Source of the DNA: Cololabis saira
Taxonomy: Eukaryota > Chordata > Actinopteri > Beloniformes > Belonidae
Direction of reading: 5' to 3'
DNA: 64,000 bases
NCBI RefSeq assembly: GCF_033807715.1
Contig: NC_084601.1
Coordinates: 15,926,690-15,990,689 of the forward strand
In this document: piece by piece, positions 47,906-60,245 of the stretch
Layout of the letters: each line of letters starts with the position of its first letter
Numbering within the stretch: position 1 is the first letter of the stretch
Position numbers and translations under genes: made by a program
The notes under the pieces: model-generated
What the model was told of the DNA's origin: nothing
The model's input: the letters and a program-made list of their open reading frames with translations, nothing else
The model's database searches: none

Positions 47906-50599
47906 TTCTAGTTTGACAATGTGACTCCCAACTGCTGCAAGGCCATTGTGAATACAGAAAAGGTAGAATTTCTGAAAATGTGACACTATTTCACAAGAGA
48001 CACATTTTTCCATTTTTGAGCTCAGTTACTGATTCTGATGGTCTGGTCCACACTTGTGCGCTGATGACACACTAGTGGATCTTTTAGAGGAAAAAAAAAG
48101 AGATATATAACTATCCAGAGCCTACAAGCTTAACTAATCATTACAGCTTTCTGCTCTCCATCAAAGGAACAGAAAGATGTGGAGAATTTTAAGTTGACTT
48201 TATTTGAAGTTTAAGTGTGTGAGATGTGGAAGCGTCAGTTGCATGCCCAAATATATATCCATCATATAAATTTTAGTTCGGGCTTGAGTTGCAAATGTTG
48301 TTGTGAATATTAACATCCTGGCATGTGCCACTTTCATTATTGGCTATAATAATATTCACAAATGCATGAAGATACTTTATATTTGAAGTAAAATAAACGG
48401 CCCATTACTGTTGCATCTCTCGCTCAAACTCTCTTTCGTAGTTCAGTTAACATAAACTCACTCCCATCCGCTGGTTGACATTTTTGTTCTATAAGCGGAC
48501 CACTTATTCCCTAAGGTTCAAGCCAGCTGAATAATAATGGCTCTGAATAACACATACAGAGTTTTAACATTTGAAATTATTCCGTGATTTCTAACTAATG
48601 CGTGACTAATAGCTTTCTTGCTCTTTCTGTTTTCCGCCCATCTTATCTCCTCCTCTTGGTTGGTTCTCAGTTTCTAAAAGCCTGCTTCCAATGCTGTTTT
48701 TTTTCTTGCAGTTTGTTGAAAAATGTGGCAAAGTATGGGGATAAAAAGCCGCCACTTAGCCAAAGGAAGTTTTAATTGGGGCCCAGGGGAGAAGCGCTCC
48801 TCCTGTTTTTGCAAATTCTCTCTGCTCTTTATGGAAGCGATGAGCAGCGATCTGATGCCCAATAGGGAAATGAGATGCAGTTATGTTGACTAAAAAGTCA
48901 AAAAAGGATCCTGCAGACTTTTAGAAAATGCCTGCTTGTGTTTGTATATTTAAAACAGCTGGGCTTTGCTTCTCTCCCAAAACGATAGTGTTTTTCAGAC
49001 GTGGTGCTCCCCTGTCACTCACCATTTCATCATCGAGTCTGAGATGTCTCACAGCAATTGAACGCGGCTAATTGGGGAATAATATGTCATCTGTGTAAAT
49101 AGAAACGGAATAACGCCGTCATGAATAAATTATGGCTTTATTTTACGACTAAGCAGGGCAGTTTTATTCAAGTTCTTGAGAGTAATTCCGTTAAATCTAA
49201 CTCCTCTTCTTTGCTATTTCTAGAACTGTTGTCACACGCCATCACCCTTGATTGCATTATTTCCTTCAGTCTGTGTGTTTTTCTCCATGTTCATTCATAC
49301 TAACAGTGGCTCATATTGAGTTTCTGTCCAGACACAGCCTCAAACCGCCAGCAATGCTTGGCTTAAGCTCTAAAGAAATGCCTATCAAGGGTCGGGCGAG
49401 CAGAAGGAGCAGCGCATAACAACAATGGCGTCAAGAGTGACCCCTTGACAGAATGACATCACTGAGAGTAATTGCCTGTCATCTGCCTCACTGTTTCACA
49501 GTTCAAATAAAAGTCTCCTCTGTTATTCATTTGAAGTTGAGCCGGGGTGGCCAAGGTTGCGGCACTCATCCTGTAAAGAGAGGGATAATTGAGCGCCACA
49601 CCTTCTCTCCAGACTGCCGCAGTACGGAGTGACAGCAGGGTCGAGATTGACTGGAGGTTAAGGGGAGAGGCATTTGACTTTGAATGCACTGTGTGTGAGA
49701 CGTGTTGGTGTTGTTGGAGTATTTATACAGTCGCTTGTGGACTTCAGGCCATATACTTTGACTCTGTGTCTCAGTCCCTTAACCTGCTTCTCTTTCCATC
49801 CAGTTGTGCAGACCAGGCTACAAAACTAAAAGAAAAATTGAGAGGAATGGTAAAGGTCTTCTTTTGTCATCTTTAAGCCACTTCCTCTCTTTTTTCTAAA
49901 TTTGTAGTAGTATGAAATGTTCATAATCAGCAGCTGCATCACCTTTCTTTCCAATTTATACCACTGTTTGGGCACACATCTATTGCTGCAGTGATCACAA
50001 CCTCCCTGCGAATACAGGCCCACATGTTTTTGCCTGATATGACACAGAACTGTAAACTCATTACATTCTGTATCCATCTTGAGTCTTAAATTTTCCAATT
50101 TAAATATAACTACAGGCTAACTGTATCTGTCTGAATTTAACTCCACTTAATGTCAACTTTCTTGTTGTGCCAGAGTCGTAGGAGTGGAGCAAGGAAATGT
50201 AGCACTGAAAATGTAACTGTTGAGGTGCAGAGCAACAGCTTGCCAATGGCAACTGTCCATCCGTTAATTTTCTGTGCCCAATTATTTGTTAAAACTGCAG
50301 TTTTCTTTTTACATGACCAGACACATCAGTTAACTCAATGAGGTAGATGGACACAAATGTTCCAGACATTCCTTTGCATAGCTATGCCGCATTTTTACGA
50401 ATGTGATATTTCAGGAATGCCTAGATTTTTTATGTTGATTTTTTAAAAACATTTTTATGCCAAAGGTCGGGGGTTCTCTGGCCGGATGTAGCGCGTGGAA
50501 GGATCACGTTATTCCGATCCTCCCCACCCCATCTGGTGCCCCGGCTGGCCAGAGGGGGCATGTATAGCCTAGGACTGTTGCATGTTTTTGTGAGGGTAG
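47906..50599. other. No recognised gene
   Basis: AT-rich with short open frames. No domain, RNA gene or clear element boundary is visible. Confidence 0.5.
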
Positions 50600-50785
50600 C
50601 TCACATTAGCTACCCAAGGGAACACAGGGAGAACATGCAAACTCCACATAGAAAGGTCCTTTCGCCAACCCCACCCAGGGTGTGGGTGCTGAGGTCATGG
50701 GGGCAGTAAACACGCCAACACCCACAGCGAGAATTTAACCCAGGACCTTCTACCTGTGAGGCAGCTGCACTACTGGGCCCCCTGG
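50600..50785 (-). mobile_element. tRNA-derived SINE-like fragment
   Basis: On the minus strand it reads GTAGTGCAGCTGCCTCACAG, then AGAAGGTCCTGGGTTAAATT, and further on GGAGTTTGCATGTTCTCCCT. This order is typical of an abundant teleost repeat with a tRNA-like head. The B box is mutated (GGTTAAATTC in place of GGTTCGANTCC). Confidence 0.6.
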
Positions 50786-51712
50786 AATGCCTTAGATTTA
50801 TTAAAGTGCACACACTTTAATATGGATAGAGGGCACACTGACTTGTATCCCTGGTCAATTATCCTATGAGTCATTATCAGTATCCAAGGATCAGCTCAAT
50901 AAAGCCCAAGCCTTAGGTTGCTCCTCAAAATGCATTGAAACCAACTTCGGCCCCAACTTCGGCCCCAATTTCGGCCCCTTCTGCAGATGGAGAGTCAACA
51001 AGGTAAAATCATGTGGACTGTTCAGGCCGAGCCCAACCGCACCCCATGGGTAAAGGCCCGGCCACCAAAACCTGCTTCCAGGATAGGGTCCTAGTATCCC
51101 TCGTTTGGAAGAGGAACATTGATCTATTAAACTATTTCCACAATCCATATAAACAAATTAAATTGTACATAGTCCAGCCTGTCCTCTAGGACCAATTTAT
51201 CTTGAAGATTTTACCAGGGGCAATTTCTCAAGACAACATGGCTCCTGGTAATATACAGGCATGCTAACCTCTCCACTGGCCAATCTATGGACCTATAACC
51301 TCACCTATGTCAATGAGTTGTGAGGTAGTGGCTGAAAGAATGAGCATGTGAATAGAAACAGCTGAAATTATTGTCCTCCAAAGGATGGTCGGACTCCCTC
51401 ATAGAGATAGGATGAGAACATCACTCATATGAGAGGGACCCGGAGTAGAGCCATTGCGGAGTAGAGCCATTGCGGAGTAGAGCCATCAGACGTGGCTCTA
51501 ACGTTTGGTGAGGATACCTCCTGGTCACCTCGCTGGGGAAGTGTTTCCGTCATGTCCAACTTGTAGAAGACCGTGAGGACAGACAGGGGAGATTATATTT
51601 CTCAGTTGGCCTAGGAACATCTTGTAGTCCTTCCAGAAAAACTGGTTGATGTGGCCAAGGATTGTCTTTGCTCAGGCTGCTGCCTCAATACTGAAAGGTT
51701 TAGGGATGGAGG
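50786..51712. other. No gene; two short tandem repeats
   Basis: Three copies of CAACTTCGGCCC-like sequence lie at 50942-50979, and three copies of GGAGTAGAGCCATTGC-like sequence at about 51439-51486. Nothing coding is recognised. Confidence 0.6.
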
Positions 51713-51803
51713 AATGGATGGATGGATGGATGGATGGATGGATGGATGGATGGATGGATGGATGGATGGATGGATGGATGGATGGATGGATGGATGGATG
51801 ATG
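51713..51803. repeat. (ATGG)n microsatellite
   Basis: About 22 uninterrupted tetranucleotide units. The WMDG and HPSI peptide frames across it are artefacts. Confidence 0.97.
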
Positions 51804-53040
51804 TTTGAGACGCAGAAGGAGATAACGGGTGAGGGTTTTTCAGTCCATTGTGGGATGTGGGTGGTACTGTACATCAGCCTTAAGATCTTTATTGCAAAAA
51901 TTGTCTTCATTAGCAAGAACTCTTTTGTACTCCCTAGGTTTTGCAGTTAATTTGCTTAAAGAGAGCCTTTATTTTTTTAACTGCTTTTTCAGTCTCAATT
52001 TCTTACTGCAGCCCACATGCAGGGTCACAACAGGCCTCTTAATGTTAAAATGGTCCCTTGGAAACCTGTCTATATGGATATTTGTGCAGTGGGATGATAA
52101 GCAGGAAGCAGTGAGGGAGTGAAGGTGGAGGGGGTAGAGTGGACTGTTGCAGAGTTGATGTGATAAAAGATTCATAGCACACCAAAGCCCAGGTCAGCTG
52201 GGGCCTCTGCAGCCTCTCTATATCACTGCAAGCAGATTACGCAGCTTGGTATACAGAGGCAATATGTTTGAAAGTGTTATACGCCGAAGAGTGAAGACAT
52301 ATATGAATGGAAATTGTTAAATTTAATTTTTTTCACTATTCTGATAATTCTATCATGACAAAGTGACATGCAGAAGTTTGCATAGTCCTGGTCAGCATCT
52401 TAACTTTTTCCTCCCTTTTTTTCTTCTTTATTGCTACCTGGAAGTCTTTAGGTCTTTGCCTAATTTGAAATAAACACAATAAACTTGAGCTCCAAAGAAA
52501 GACTAACACTCAGTAAAGGCATTGGCACAAATTTGACTAAATACCTGTGAGCAGTAATCAATGACCTGTCCTTGGGGTCTTCGCGAGTGTTTCGTTTACT
52601 TAGTCCCATGACACTTCCAGTGATCTCTGGCCTCCCAGAGTCACTCTCCTAATCCCAGCTCTCACTGCTCCTCACAAACACAACAACCTCCAATTACCTA
52701 ACCTACAAAATAGCTACCAAAGTCAAACCAGCACTGCCACCAGAGAGACCGGGGAAGAGGAGACAGGACCAGGGAGGGTTGTCTGATTGGACTGGACATC
52801 CCCCACCCACTGCCCCTCAACTCATCCATATTTCCAACCCACCCAACAGCCTCTATTAAGGTTACCCAAAAAATGGTGTAGGTAAAATGCCAAAGTTAAT
52901 GTATTTTTAGTCAAGAGGACTGTGAGGGTCTGGGAAAAACGTTCAGTTTGCACCTCTTGAGGCGGTCCATTTTGGATTCAAGGGATGTTGAAGATCATTA
53001 TTCTGTTGTGGAACAGCAAACACTGGATTGTGCCATTAAA
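51804..53040. other. No recognised gene
   Basis: Short open frames only, with no recognisable repeat boundary. Confidence 0.5.
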
Positions 53041-53105
53041 TACATCCATCTATCTTCTATACCCGTTTTATCCTTTTCAGGGTCACAGGGGTCTGCTGGA
53101 GCCTA
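53041..53105 (-). repeat. Common fish repeat fragment
   Basis: ATCCATCTATCTTCTATACC, TTTTCAGGGTCACAGGGG and TGCTGGAGCCTAT together are the reverse-strand form of the repeat at 46388. Confidence 0.6.
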
Positions 53106-53354
53106 TGGATTGTGCCATTAGTGAAACGGAAAAAAACACACACACACACACATGATGGGTGCTTCTTTATCCCAAGTAAGCCAAGCAACATAAACCATGT
53201 GGACTCAGGTACTATTTCACTCTACAAGTCTGACTCAGGGAAAATTACTTTGAAGAATAGGAAGATGCAGTTTGTTCTTTCTGCATTTGGAGCACTAGCA
53301 TACTGAATGACATCACAGCCCCACACCTCAAAATCAGCAGGGGAAATATCCTAA

Positions 53355-54380
53355 AGGCCCTGACACACCAACCCGACTTCCCCCGCTCTCTGCCGACTGC
53401 TGTGTCGGCTCGCGTCGCCTGTGTCGGGCTGTGTCGGGCTGTGTCGGGCTCACTAGACACACCGCAAATACGACACCCGACAGCGAACTAGCACGTATGT
53501 TCTGCGCATGCGAGAGAGGTAATTCCCCTCCATACCAGCAGGCAGCGGTAGTCTGTATTCAGGGGCTCAAGGAGGAGGACAGTGCTTTTTTTTTCAAAGC
53601 TTTATTGAGAAGACACAAGTGCAATACAAAACAGATGGCACAACCACCTGCAGCTCTGTGGAGAATTAAAATAAATGGCTGGCTGAAATAAATCATTTAG
53701 GAAGATAAATGTTGGTTTAATAGATGAAATCTAACAGTTGTAGCTACGCCTGTTAAGAAATTTGCTCCGAAAATTTCGGGATTTTCTGCCTGCCGGCTCC
53801 TGAGCTGATTTATGGTTCCGCGTTAAATCGTCGCAGAGCCTACGGCGTAGGGTACGGCGTACAGCGCGGGTCGCCGCGTAACCTACGCCGTACGGTGCGC
53901 GTCGCCGCGTAACCTACACCGTAGGTTCTGCGTTGGTGTAACGCAGCACAATAAATCAGCCTTTATTCTGGCGCAGTTTGAAAAAGACAAGCGAGTGATT
54001 ATATACATTCACTCAGTGAATATTATGAAAGTAAAATATTTATTTCTCGCTACAAATGTAATCAAAACGCATTTTTATGCAGAAACTAACTCAAAATATT
54101 GATTTTATTCATAAGAAATGTCCGCCATGTTTTTTTTTTATTCAGTCCGCAAATGACGACGAAAAGCATTCTGGGAAATTCTGGGAACAGCCAATCACAG
54201 AGTGAGCTGTTTGGCCGACGGCCGACGCCGATTCAACATGTCGAATCGGCTGAAAAGCTCCCGACGGGAGGCCGACCTGTGGCGACGTGCGGGACACACC
54301 GGGGAAACTATGCCGACAGACGAGCACCGACGCTCACCGACGGCCCGACGGCCGATTATCGGCTTTGTGTGTCAGGGCCT
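53355..54380. mobile_element. PIF/Harbinger-like element with TAA target duplication
   Basis: Left end AGGCCCTGACACACCAA and reverse-complemented right end AGGCCCTGACACACAAA match at 16 of 17. TAA lies on both sides (53352-53354 and 54381-54383), the TWA target typical of PIF/Harbinger. The interior has tandem TGTGTCGGGC words at about 53420-53450 and CpG-rich arms. No transposase; another family is nested at 53803. Confidence 0.82.
53803..53962. mobile_element. GGCTGATTTATGG-family element, inverted-repeat form
   Basis: The left arm GCTGATTTATGGTTCCGCGT is mirrored on the right by GTAACGCAG...ATAAATCAGCCTT. Internal arms (CCTACGGCGTAGGGTACGGC and its complement) make a long hairpin. This is the most complete of the three copies, sitting inside the Harbinger-like element. 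Confidence 0.78.
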
Positions 54381-54383
54381 TAA

Positions 54384-57300
54384 GATATCAACAACAAATT
54401 TGAAGTTGGATGAACAACACTCTCATATGAAAATATTTTAAAAGTAACACAGTGAGAGTCAGATTTTACAGTTTTAAGATTTATTCTCCACCGTTACTGG
54501 TACTCAATGCAAAATACATTTAGGATAAATTTTGTTGTTTGAAGTCCACACTGGTCCAGTGGGTAGGGCGGAAACACATCTGGAGATTATGAGAAGTTTT
54601 AGGAAACAGCCTATGCTCCGAATTTATAGATGAAACAGGTTGGTCATGATTGTATCAAGGTTGTCAGACTTTCCATTTTTGTTTGAAAGAATATGTAAAA
54701 ACTTAATGTTGATACTCCCCTTAATCCCTGTACTTTAAGGATGGCATGATATTTCTTCCATGGACTTCTACACCCTTTCGCAGCAAACACACCCATTCAC
54801 ACACAGGTGAGGTTTATGAAGTCAGCATTTGTTATGTATGGTCAAATAAACATCACCTGGCTACTTCTAACAATCACTGACAGCTCTAACAAGCTAATCT
54901 AAAGGTTGGTCGAACGGGTGGGGAGAGTCTTCAACCATCAGCGTCCTCTCCTGGACTCAGCTTGCAGTTTGGCTTCTGGAGCACCCTCCATACTTTTAAA
55001 TTAGGTGGAAAACTTTCCTTTTACTTGACGCTAATAGGAAGAGATGGGTAAAGTAACTCTTATACAGGTATATACTTGAAAAGACATTATACTGCTGGTA
55101 AATGGGAGAAACTGCACAACCGGCAGTATCCTAAAAAATACCAAGATGATATGCCCACATCTGGAAAAGTTTCCAGTACATAACTACCTCACATATTGCA
55201 GTGGGTCACCAAAGTAGAAACCATTTGGTCACCTGACTGGCTTTGAGTTATGCTGTTGCATAAAAAAAAGTGCATCAGTTTTACTGTGGCATAGTACAGA
55301 CAACTGCTGTACCAGTATATAGTACATGCAGCTCAGTATGCAGCTCGTCCTAGATATTCCCATGATGCACTCAGAACTTTTCCTCACTCTGATCTCTTTA
55401 TTTCTTTATTCTGTTTCCTACAAGGCCATGCATACTCAGGACAGGGGATTAGATTAAAGTGAAGAGTCAATGCAGTTTGTTGGTTTCCTTAGCTCGTTTG
55501 CTTTTTACAAATTGACATTTTATGAATGTAATTATACTGAATCAGACTAAATTGGGTTGGATTATAATTAGTTTGAACTGAACCAATTAATTGGATTTGT
55601 ATTGAACTTGTTTACTTTCTCTGAGCCCGTGTGATCAAACTAAACTAAACTAAATCGACTTGATATCTTGAAGTTATGAAAGCCTGAATCTCTCGAGGTT
55701 GCTAGAACTCTGAATAACGTCACAATCCTCTTTATTGTTGGTACAAACCAAAGCAATAAACTGATCTTCATTTGAATTTCAAGTGTGTTTAGTATGTACC
55801 ATTCCATATTTTGGAGTTTATTTTATATTTGTCATTTATCTATCCACAGAGCCAATAACTTTGACCAGACCTTCCTACCATAGTCACGTGACAGCTGTTA
55901 ACATTTACATTTTGTCTCAATATAAACCTTCAGCAATTTAATGGTCATCAAGCATCAAATCTGTTTGAGTATGAAGATTATATATCAACTACCCCACGGC
56001 ACCTGTTTTCCCTACCCTGTAGAGGCACTCAGTATGTGTTGAAATGAAAATGCCAAATGTTGCACGTGGGTTTACACAGATAAGCAGACGAGGCAGCTTT
56101 CCCCACCTCTGGCCTGGAACGCGGTGTGTCTGACAGAACCAATGAAAATGTTACCAGGTCTGTGAGATTAAGAGGGACAGACAGCGTTCCATATCAAATC
56201 AAGTGAAAGTCATTTACACCTCAGCCATACATTTATCATCCCATGTCAGAGGCCCCCCACCCCTTGTTCACTCATGCTGTCAAAACAACACCTTTGGCAT
56301 CTGCTGGATTTCATATAAATGACTTTCTCCTCACCCTCTGGAGAGAAGCTGAGAATTAGAGCAGGAATAGAAATGAGTGATCTTATGATGAGTTAGGTGT
56401 GATTTATAATAAGGTGTTCCAGTGCAAACTGCAAAAAAAGAAGTTTCATTATTTGAACTTTTTTTTTTCTCAGGGATTCTGTAATGATGATGTATTGCTA
56501 CATTACCTCCCAGGTCTAGTTTGACGCCAGCACCAGGAGCCGTATTGAATTTTGTTTTCAAGCTCTTTTCCTGGTGTTGTGGATGGGAGAAAGTGTGCTT
56601 CACTGCCGGGGAATTTTCCAAGGTGTTATTTTTAAAAGGCAGAAACAAGTCATGACGGCTTGAAAAGGGGGGGGGGTGACACAAGATAATTTTGTTTTTG
56701 CTTTCTGCAGCAGGAAATAAATACTTCTTGCAGCTTCTTGCAGTAGGCAGGTGAGAAAAGTTAAGCTTGATTTATTTTGATTAGAGGGAGATAGAACACT
56801 GTTGACGCATTGATGTAAATGTGCATCAAAATAAAAACACACTGGGTGTTTCTTTTTGCCCCTTCTCGTATTTTTGAGTTTGTTGGCGTTCACCATTAGA
56901 TTTTGTGGACAATCAACACTTTTCAGAATGTCTTTCAGAGAAGTGGACATTTGAGAGTGCATGTACTAGAGTTTTGCACCTTTGGCTTTGATCAAATATC
57001 CATAATGGCATTGTTGTGCTGTCACTTTCGATTACCTTGTGAGCCCGCTAACGTTGCCTGAGGCCTGCCGTGTTTTTACCACCGCTCCCCTTCCCTCTCT
57101 CCATGCCCTTCTCTTCATTACTTTGCAAGTGGTAGCCATTTCTCAGTGGCTCCGACATCGCCTACATCGTTGCTGCACACCGCAGTGAGAAGAAGAGAAG
57201 CAAGATGGAGGGAATCAGCAGAGAGGTGGAAGGATATAATGTTAGGGTTGAGCGATACAAGAGGGAACGTGGATACATTATCACACAAACACAGGCAGAC

Positions 57301-57569
57301 AGCATTTAATCATCGCAGCTACACTGACTGGATATAGCTCTGGTCGAGGCTTTAAAATGATTGCTTCTGTACACATCAGACCACCAGGCAACTAGATGAA
57401 ACACACTAGACAAATTGTTAGAGATTCGCAAGCCTATGTTATTGGAGTGAAGCTCTGGGTAGCTCAATGTCAGAAATGTATTGACCATGAGCAACACTGA
57501 GGCACCAATCAAGAAACTCATGGCGTTTCACAAATTCAGGGACACAGGTGTCTCGTTACTGTGCGCTGA

Positions 57570-57571
<2 letters not shown>
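54384..57571. other. Long stretch without recognised genes
   Basis: AT-rich; minus-strand open frames at 56331-56962 show no domain. A G run lies at about 56668-56676. No element boundary is visible. Confidence 0.5.

Positions 57572-57630
<59 letters not shown>
57572..57630. repeat. (GT)n microsatellite
   Basis: Roughly 28 GT units with one GC change near the end. Confidence 0.97.
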
Positions 57631-57631
<1 letters not shown>

Positions 57632-58205
57632 AGAAGGGGGCATCTGAAATAGGACAAGAGGAAATCTTGATGTGGATTCAGAGTATTACATTTAATTGTG
57701 TTCATTTTTAAAGTAAAACATCTTTTGCTTTTTAATTAAGGTTTTGCTTGTTTGCACACTCCTGCTATGAAAACAAGCCCTTTGTTTAAATGCACCACTG
57801 ATCAGAAGACTTAGCATTTTAAAGCATTTAATAAAAATCCAGGAAACCACAAATATTTGGTTACTTCCTTGTAGAGGGTAAAAAAGTTGCATTACACAGA
57901 TACAGTTTAACTTCATTCTTTATTTTAAAATACAATTGTGCCACTGAACAGTTGGTAATTCCGTATCTTTTACTGGGACTGTGATTTATTGCTACTATCC
58001 TGCCTGTCAAACACACTGTAAGATTGTTATTTTTATAATAGTCTTAAACACCTTGACCTTTCCAAGCTGTGTCTGAGCTGTGGTTTGAACAGTTTTCAAT
58101 ATCCTTATCTTGTGAGATGTTCTTGCTGGTGCTAACTGTATGAGCGTCGATGTCTCTGAATATTAAGCCGTATAGGATTTTTCTTTTTTTTTTTTAACCA
58201 TAGGA
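57631..58205. other. No recognised gene
   Basis: AT-rich DNA with a poly-T run near 58188. Nothing else seen. Confidence 0.5.
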
Positions 58206-58975
58206 CAGGAATGTCCAATTCTGGTTCTGGAGGGCTGCTTTCCTGCATGTTTTATGCCGCTTTTGCACTAGTATCACCTTAGCTCGGTTCTACCCGTTTT
58301 GCGCTTTTGCATTAGGGCTGAGACGGGTAGAGCCGCTCCAAGCCGATACCTTTTTCTGTAACCATTCGAGCGAGGTTCTATAGCGGGCTGAGCAGGGACT
58401 ATTTCTGAGGTCACCACCCTCCTCGCCTCTGATTGGTCGGAGGGCGGGGCCGTCACCACCCTCCACGCCTCTGATTGGTCGGGGGGCGGGGCCGTCAAAC
58501 GTTTGAATCAGGAAGCGGGAGTCAGCGCGAGGCGACTCGCGGCTCGCATCGATTTTATTATACAGCACAAACGTCTGTTTGGTGATCCAACTCTGAGGTG
58601 CAGATGTTCATAAACCTGGTGGCTGTCGAGAAAAAATTAAAAAAGCGATGTAGACGAGCTGTTTTTTTCTCAGCCGCTCCCGGCTCCAGCTGATTTCTCA
58701 TCTGCGCTGACACAAACAAAGGTGCTGCGCAATCGAGTACGTCACAGCCGCTTCACCCCACCCACCCCACTTCTCCCCTGGCTGTGGAAACACACACGTG
58801 TGGAGCCGAGCCGCGCTGCGCCGCGCCGAGCCGGGCCAAGTAAGTCCTAGTGCAAAAGTGCCATTAGATGTTTCCCTGCTTTAACACATCTGATTCAGAT
58901 GAATGGCTCATCATCGGCTTGTCACCGAGGTCTGCACAAGTCTGTTAATGAGGCATTCATTTGAATCAAGTATTT
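58206..58975. mobile_element. hAT-like miniature element split by an insertion
   Basis: Left piece CAGGAATGTCCAATTCTGG...CCTGCATGTTTTA and right piece TTAGATGTTTCCCTGC...CACATCTGATTC join into a sequence resembling the element at 45741, which has CTGCATGTTTTAGATGTTTC uninterrupted. The right inverted end is not visible, so the 3' limit is approximate. Confidence 0.7.
58255..58863. mobile_element. PIF/Harbinger-like miniature element, nested copy
   Basis: Left end TGCCGCTTTTGCACTAG and reverse-complemented right end TGGCACTTTTGCACTAG match at 15 of 17. TTA is duplicated (58252-58254 and 58864-58866). Removing the element and one TTA restores the uninterrupted hAT-like sequence, so the boundaries are exact. 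The interior matches 33118-33641 and the fragments in array units 1, 5 and 6. Confidence 0.9.
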
Positions 58976-60000
58976 TGAAGCTGTAACTTCTGTCTCTACT
59001 TTAAAACAGACCAGAGTTCCTTTGCCCAGAAAGTCTGGTTAATCTGGTGTGAATAACCACATGAAATCTGATGTGGCCCAAAGAAGAGAAATCGTGGCCA
59101 CCTCCTGTATGCTTTTGTAGAGTGGGCAGAATGTGGCACCATGTTGTTGCACTTAAAAGCTCAAGCTACCTTTCTGCATTCATTCTGTCATCACAGAAGT
59201 GTAAACGACCTTTGCCAAGAGCAATGATCCAACTCCATGCCGTCACAGTCCCTGGCTTTTTGACTTGCTGCTGATTACAGTCTGGTTCAGCGTTACTCAG
59301 TCCAAGTCCTTGGGGGACACTGACCTCTGTGCTTTAAGTGCTTCTCTTTGAATCAGTACGACAAGGAGAACAGATGCCTTTCAGCTCTTGCCATTTCTCA
59401 GCATATTTGATCCCTTTTGGAGTATCACCCTTTTTAATAGGAAAGTTTGTCAATATATGTTTTCCTTCATAAAGAACCGGGACCACATGAACTCTCCACC
59501 TAAATCCCCTGGGTATTCAGTTTCCAAAAGATGGATCCTTGGAGGCTCCTCATTCCTTCTCTTCTCTTTACCCTCACCGAATTCTTCTGATTTGGACGCA
59601 GGAGTTAAGGAAAATAATAGGAGCACATCTCGGAAAACTATATTAATATTGAATGAAATAAGCAGGTTTTGCAGCCTGAGCTTTTCTAAAAGTGTTGCAG
59701 CTGTCAAATGCCATGAGCACAACATTGACATTTCTCAGTTTTTTCAGTAGGTGCAGTATAAAGCTTTTGATCATTTTCATCCCAATCAATTTAAATATAT
59801 GTTTTAAGTCCAATACCTGACCAAAATCTAAGAAGAAGAGATGATTTGTAGCATTTACAGTTGTGTATGTTCACCTTGAAAAATATGCATTGAAACAAAA
59901 AAACAAAACAAAACAAAACAAGCTTTCCTTTTTCTTTTGCTTATTATCTGATATTGCATTGTGAGGACTGTCTGGTTGAAACAAACTTTATAAAACATAC
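58976..60000. other. No recognised gene
   Basis: A 120-codon frame at 59388-59750 has no recognisable domain. An AAAAC repeat lies at about 59898-59920. Confidence 0.5.
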
Positions 60001-60240
60001 TGTAGCAGTGTGAGTGCCACGGGGGCCCGACTGACAGGATAGAGGAGGACACGGAGTTTTGTGCAGACCCTTTAATTCACCCAAATCACCACCAACACGT
60101 GCACAAGCACATCAGCATACCAGGGACCCCTTGCTGCTGTCCAGCTCTGCCTTATAAGGCAGGCAGGGTGGAGAGCGGCAGCCACTCAGGCGGAGGGGAC
60201 ACAGGTGCGTGTGTCCCATCAACCTCTCCACCCTGCCACA
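60001..60240 (-). mobile_element. Solo LTR with 5-bp target duplication
   Basis: The segment starts TGTAGCAGTG and ends CCTGCCACA (TG...CA), flanked by CATAC at 59996-60000 and 60241-60245. On the minus strand it reads TGTGGCAGGGTGGAGAGG, then a TTATAAGG TATA-like element, then GAATTAAAGGG (a possible ATTAAA signal), which sets the orientation. No internal retroviral sequence remains. The family is probably Ty3/Gypsy or retroviral; not decided. Confidence 0.82.
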
Positions 60241-60245
60241 CATAC

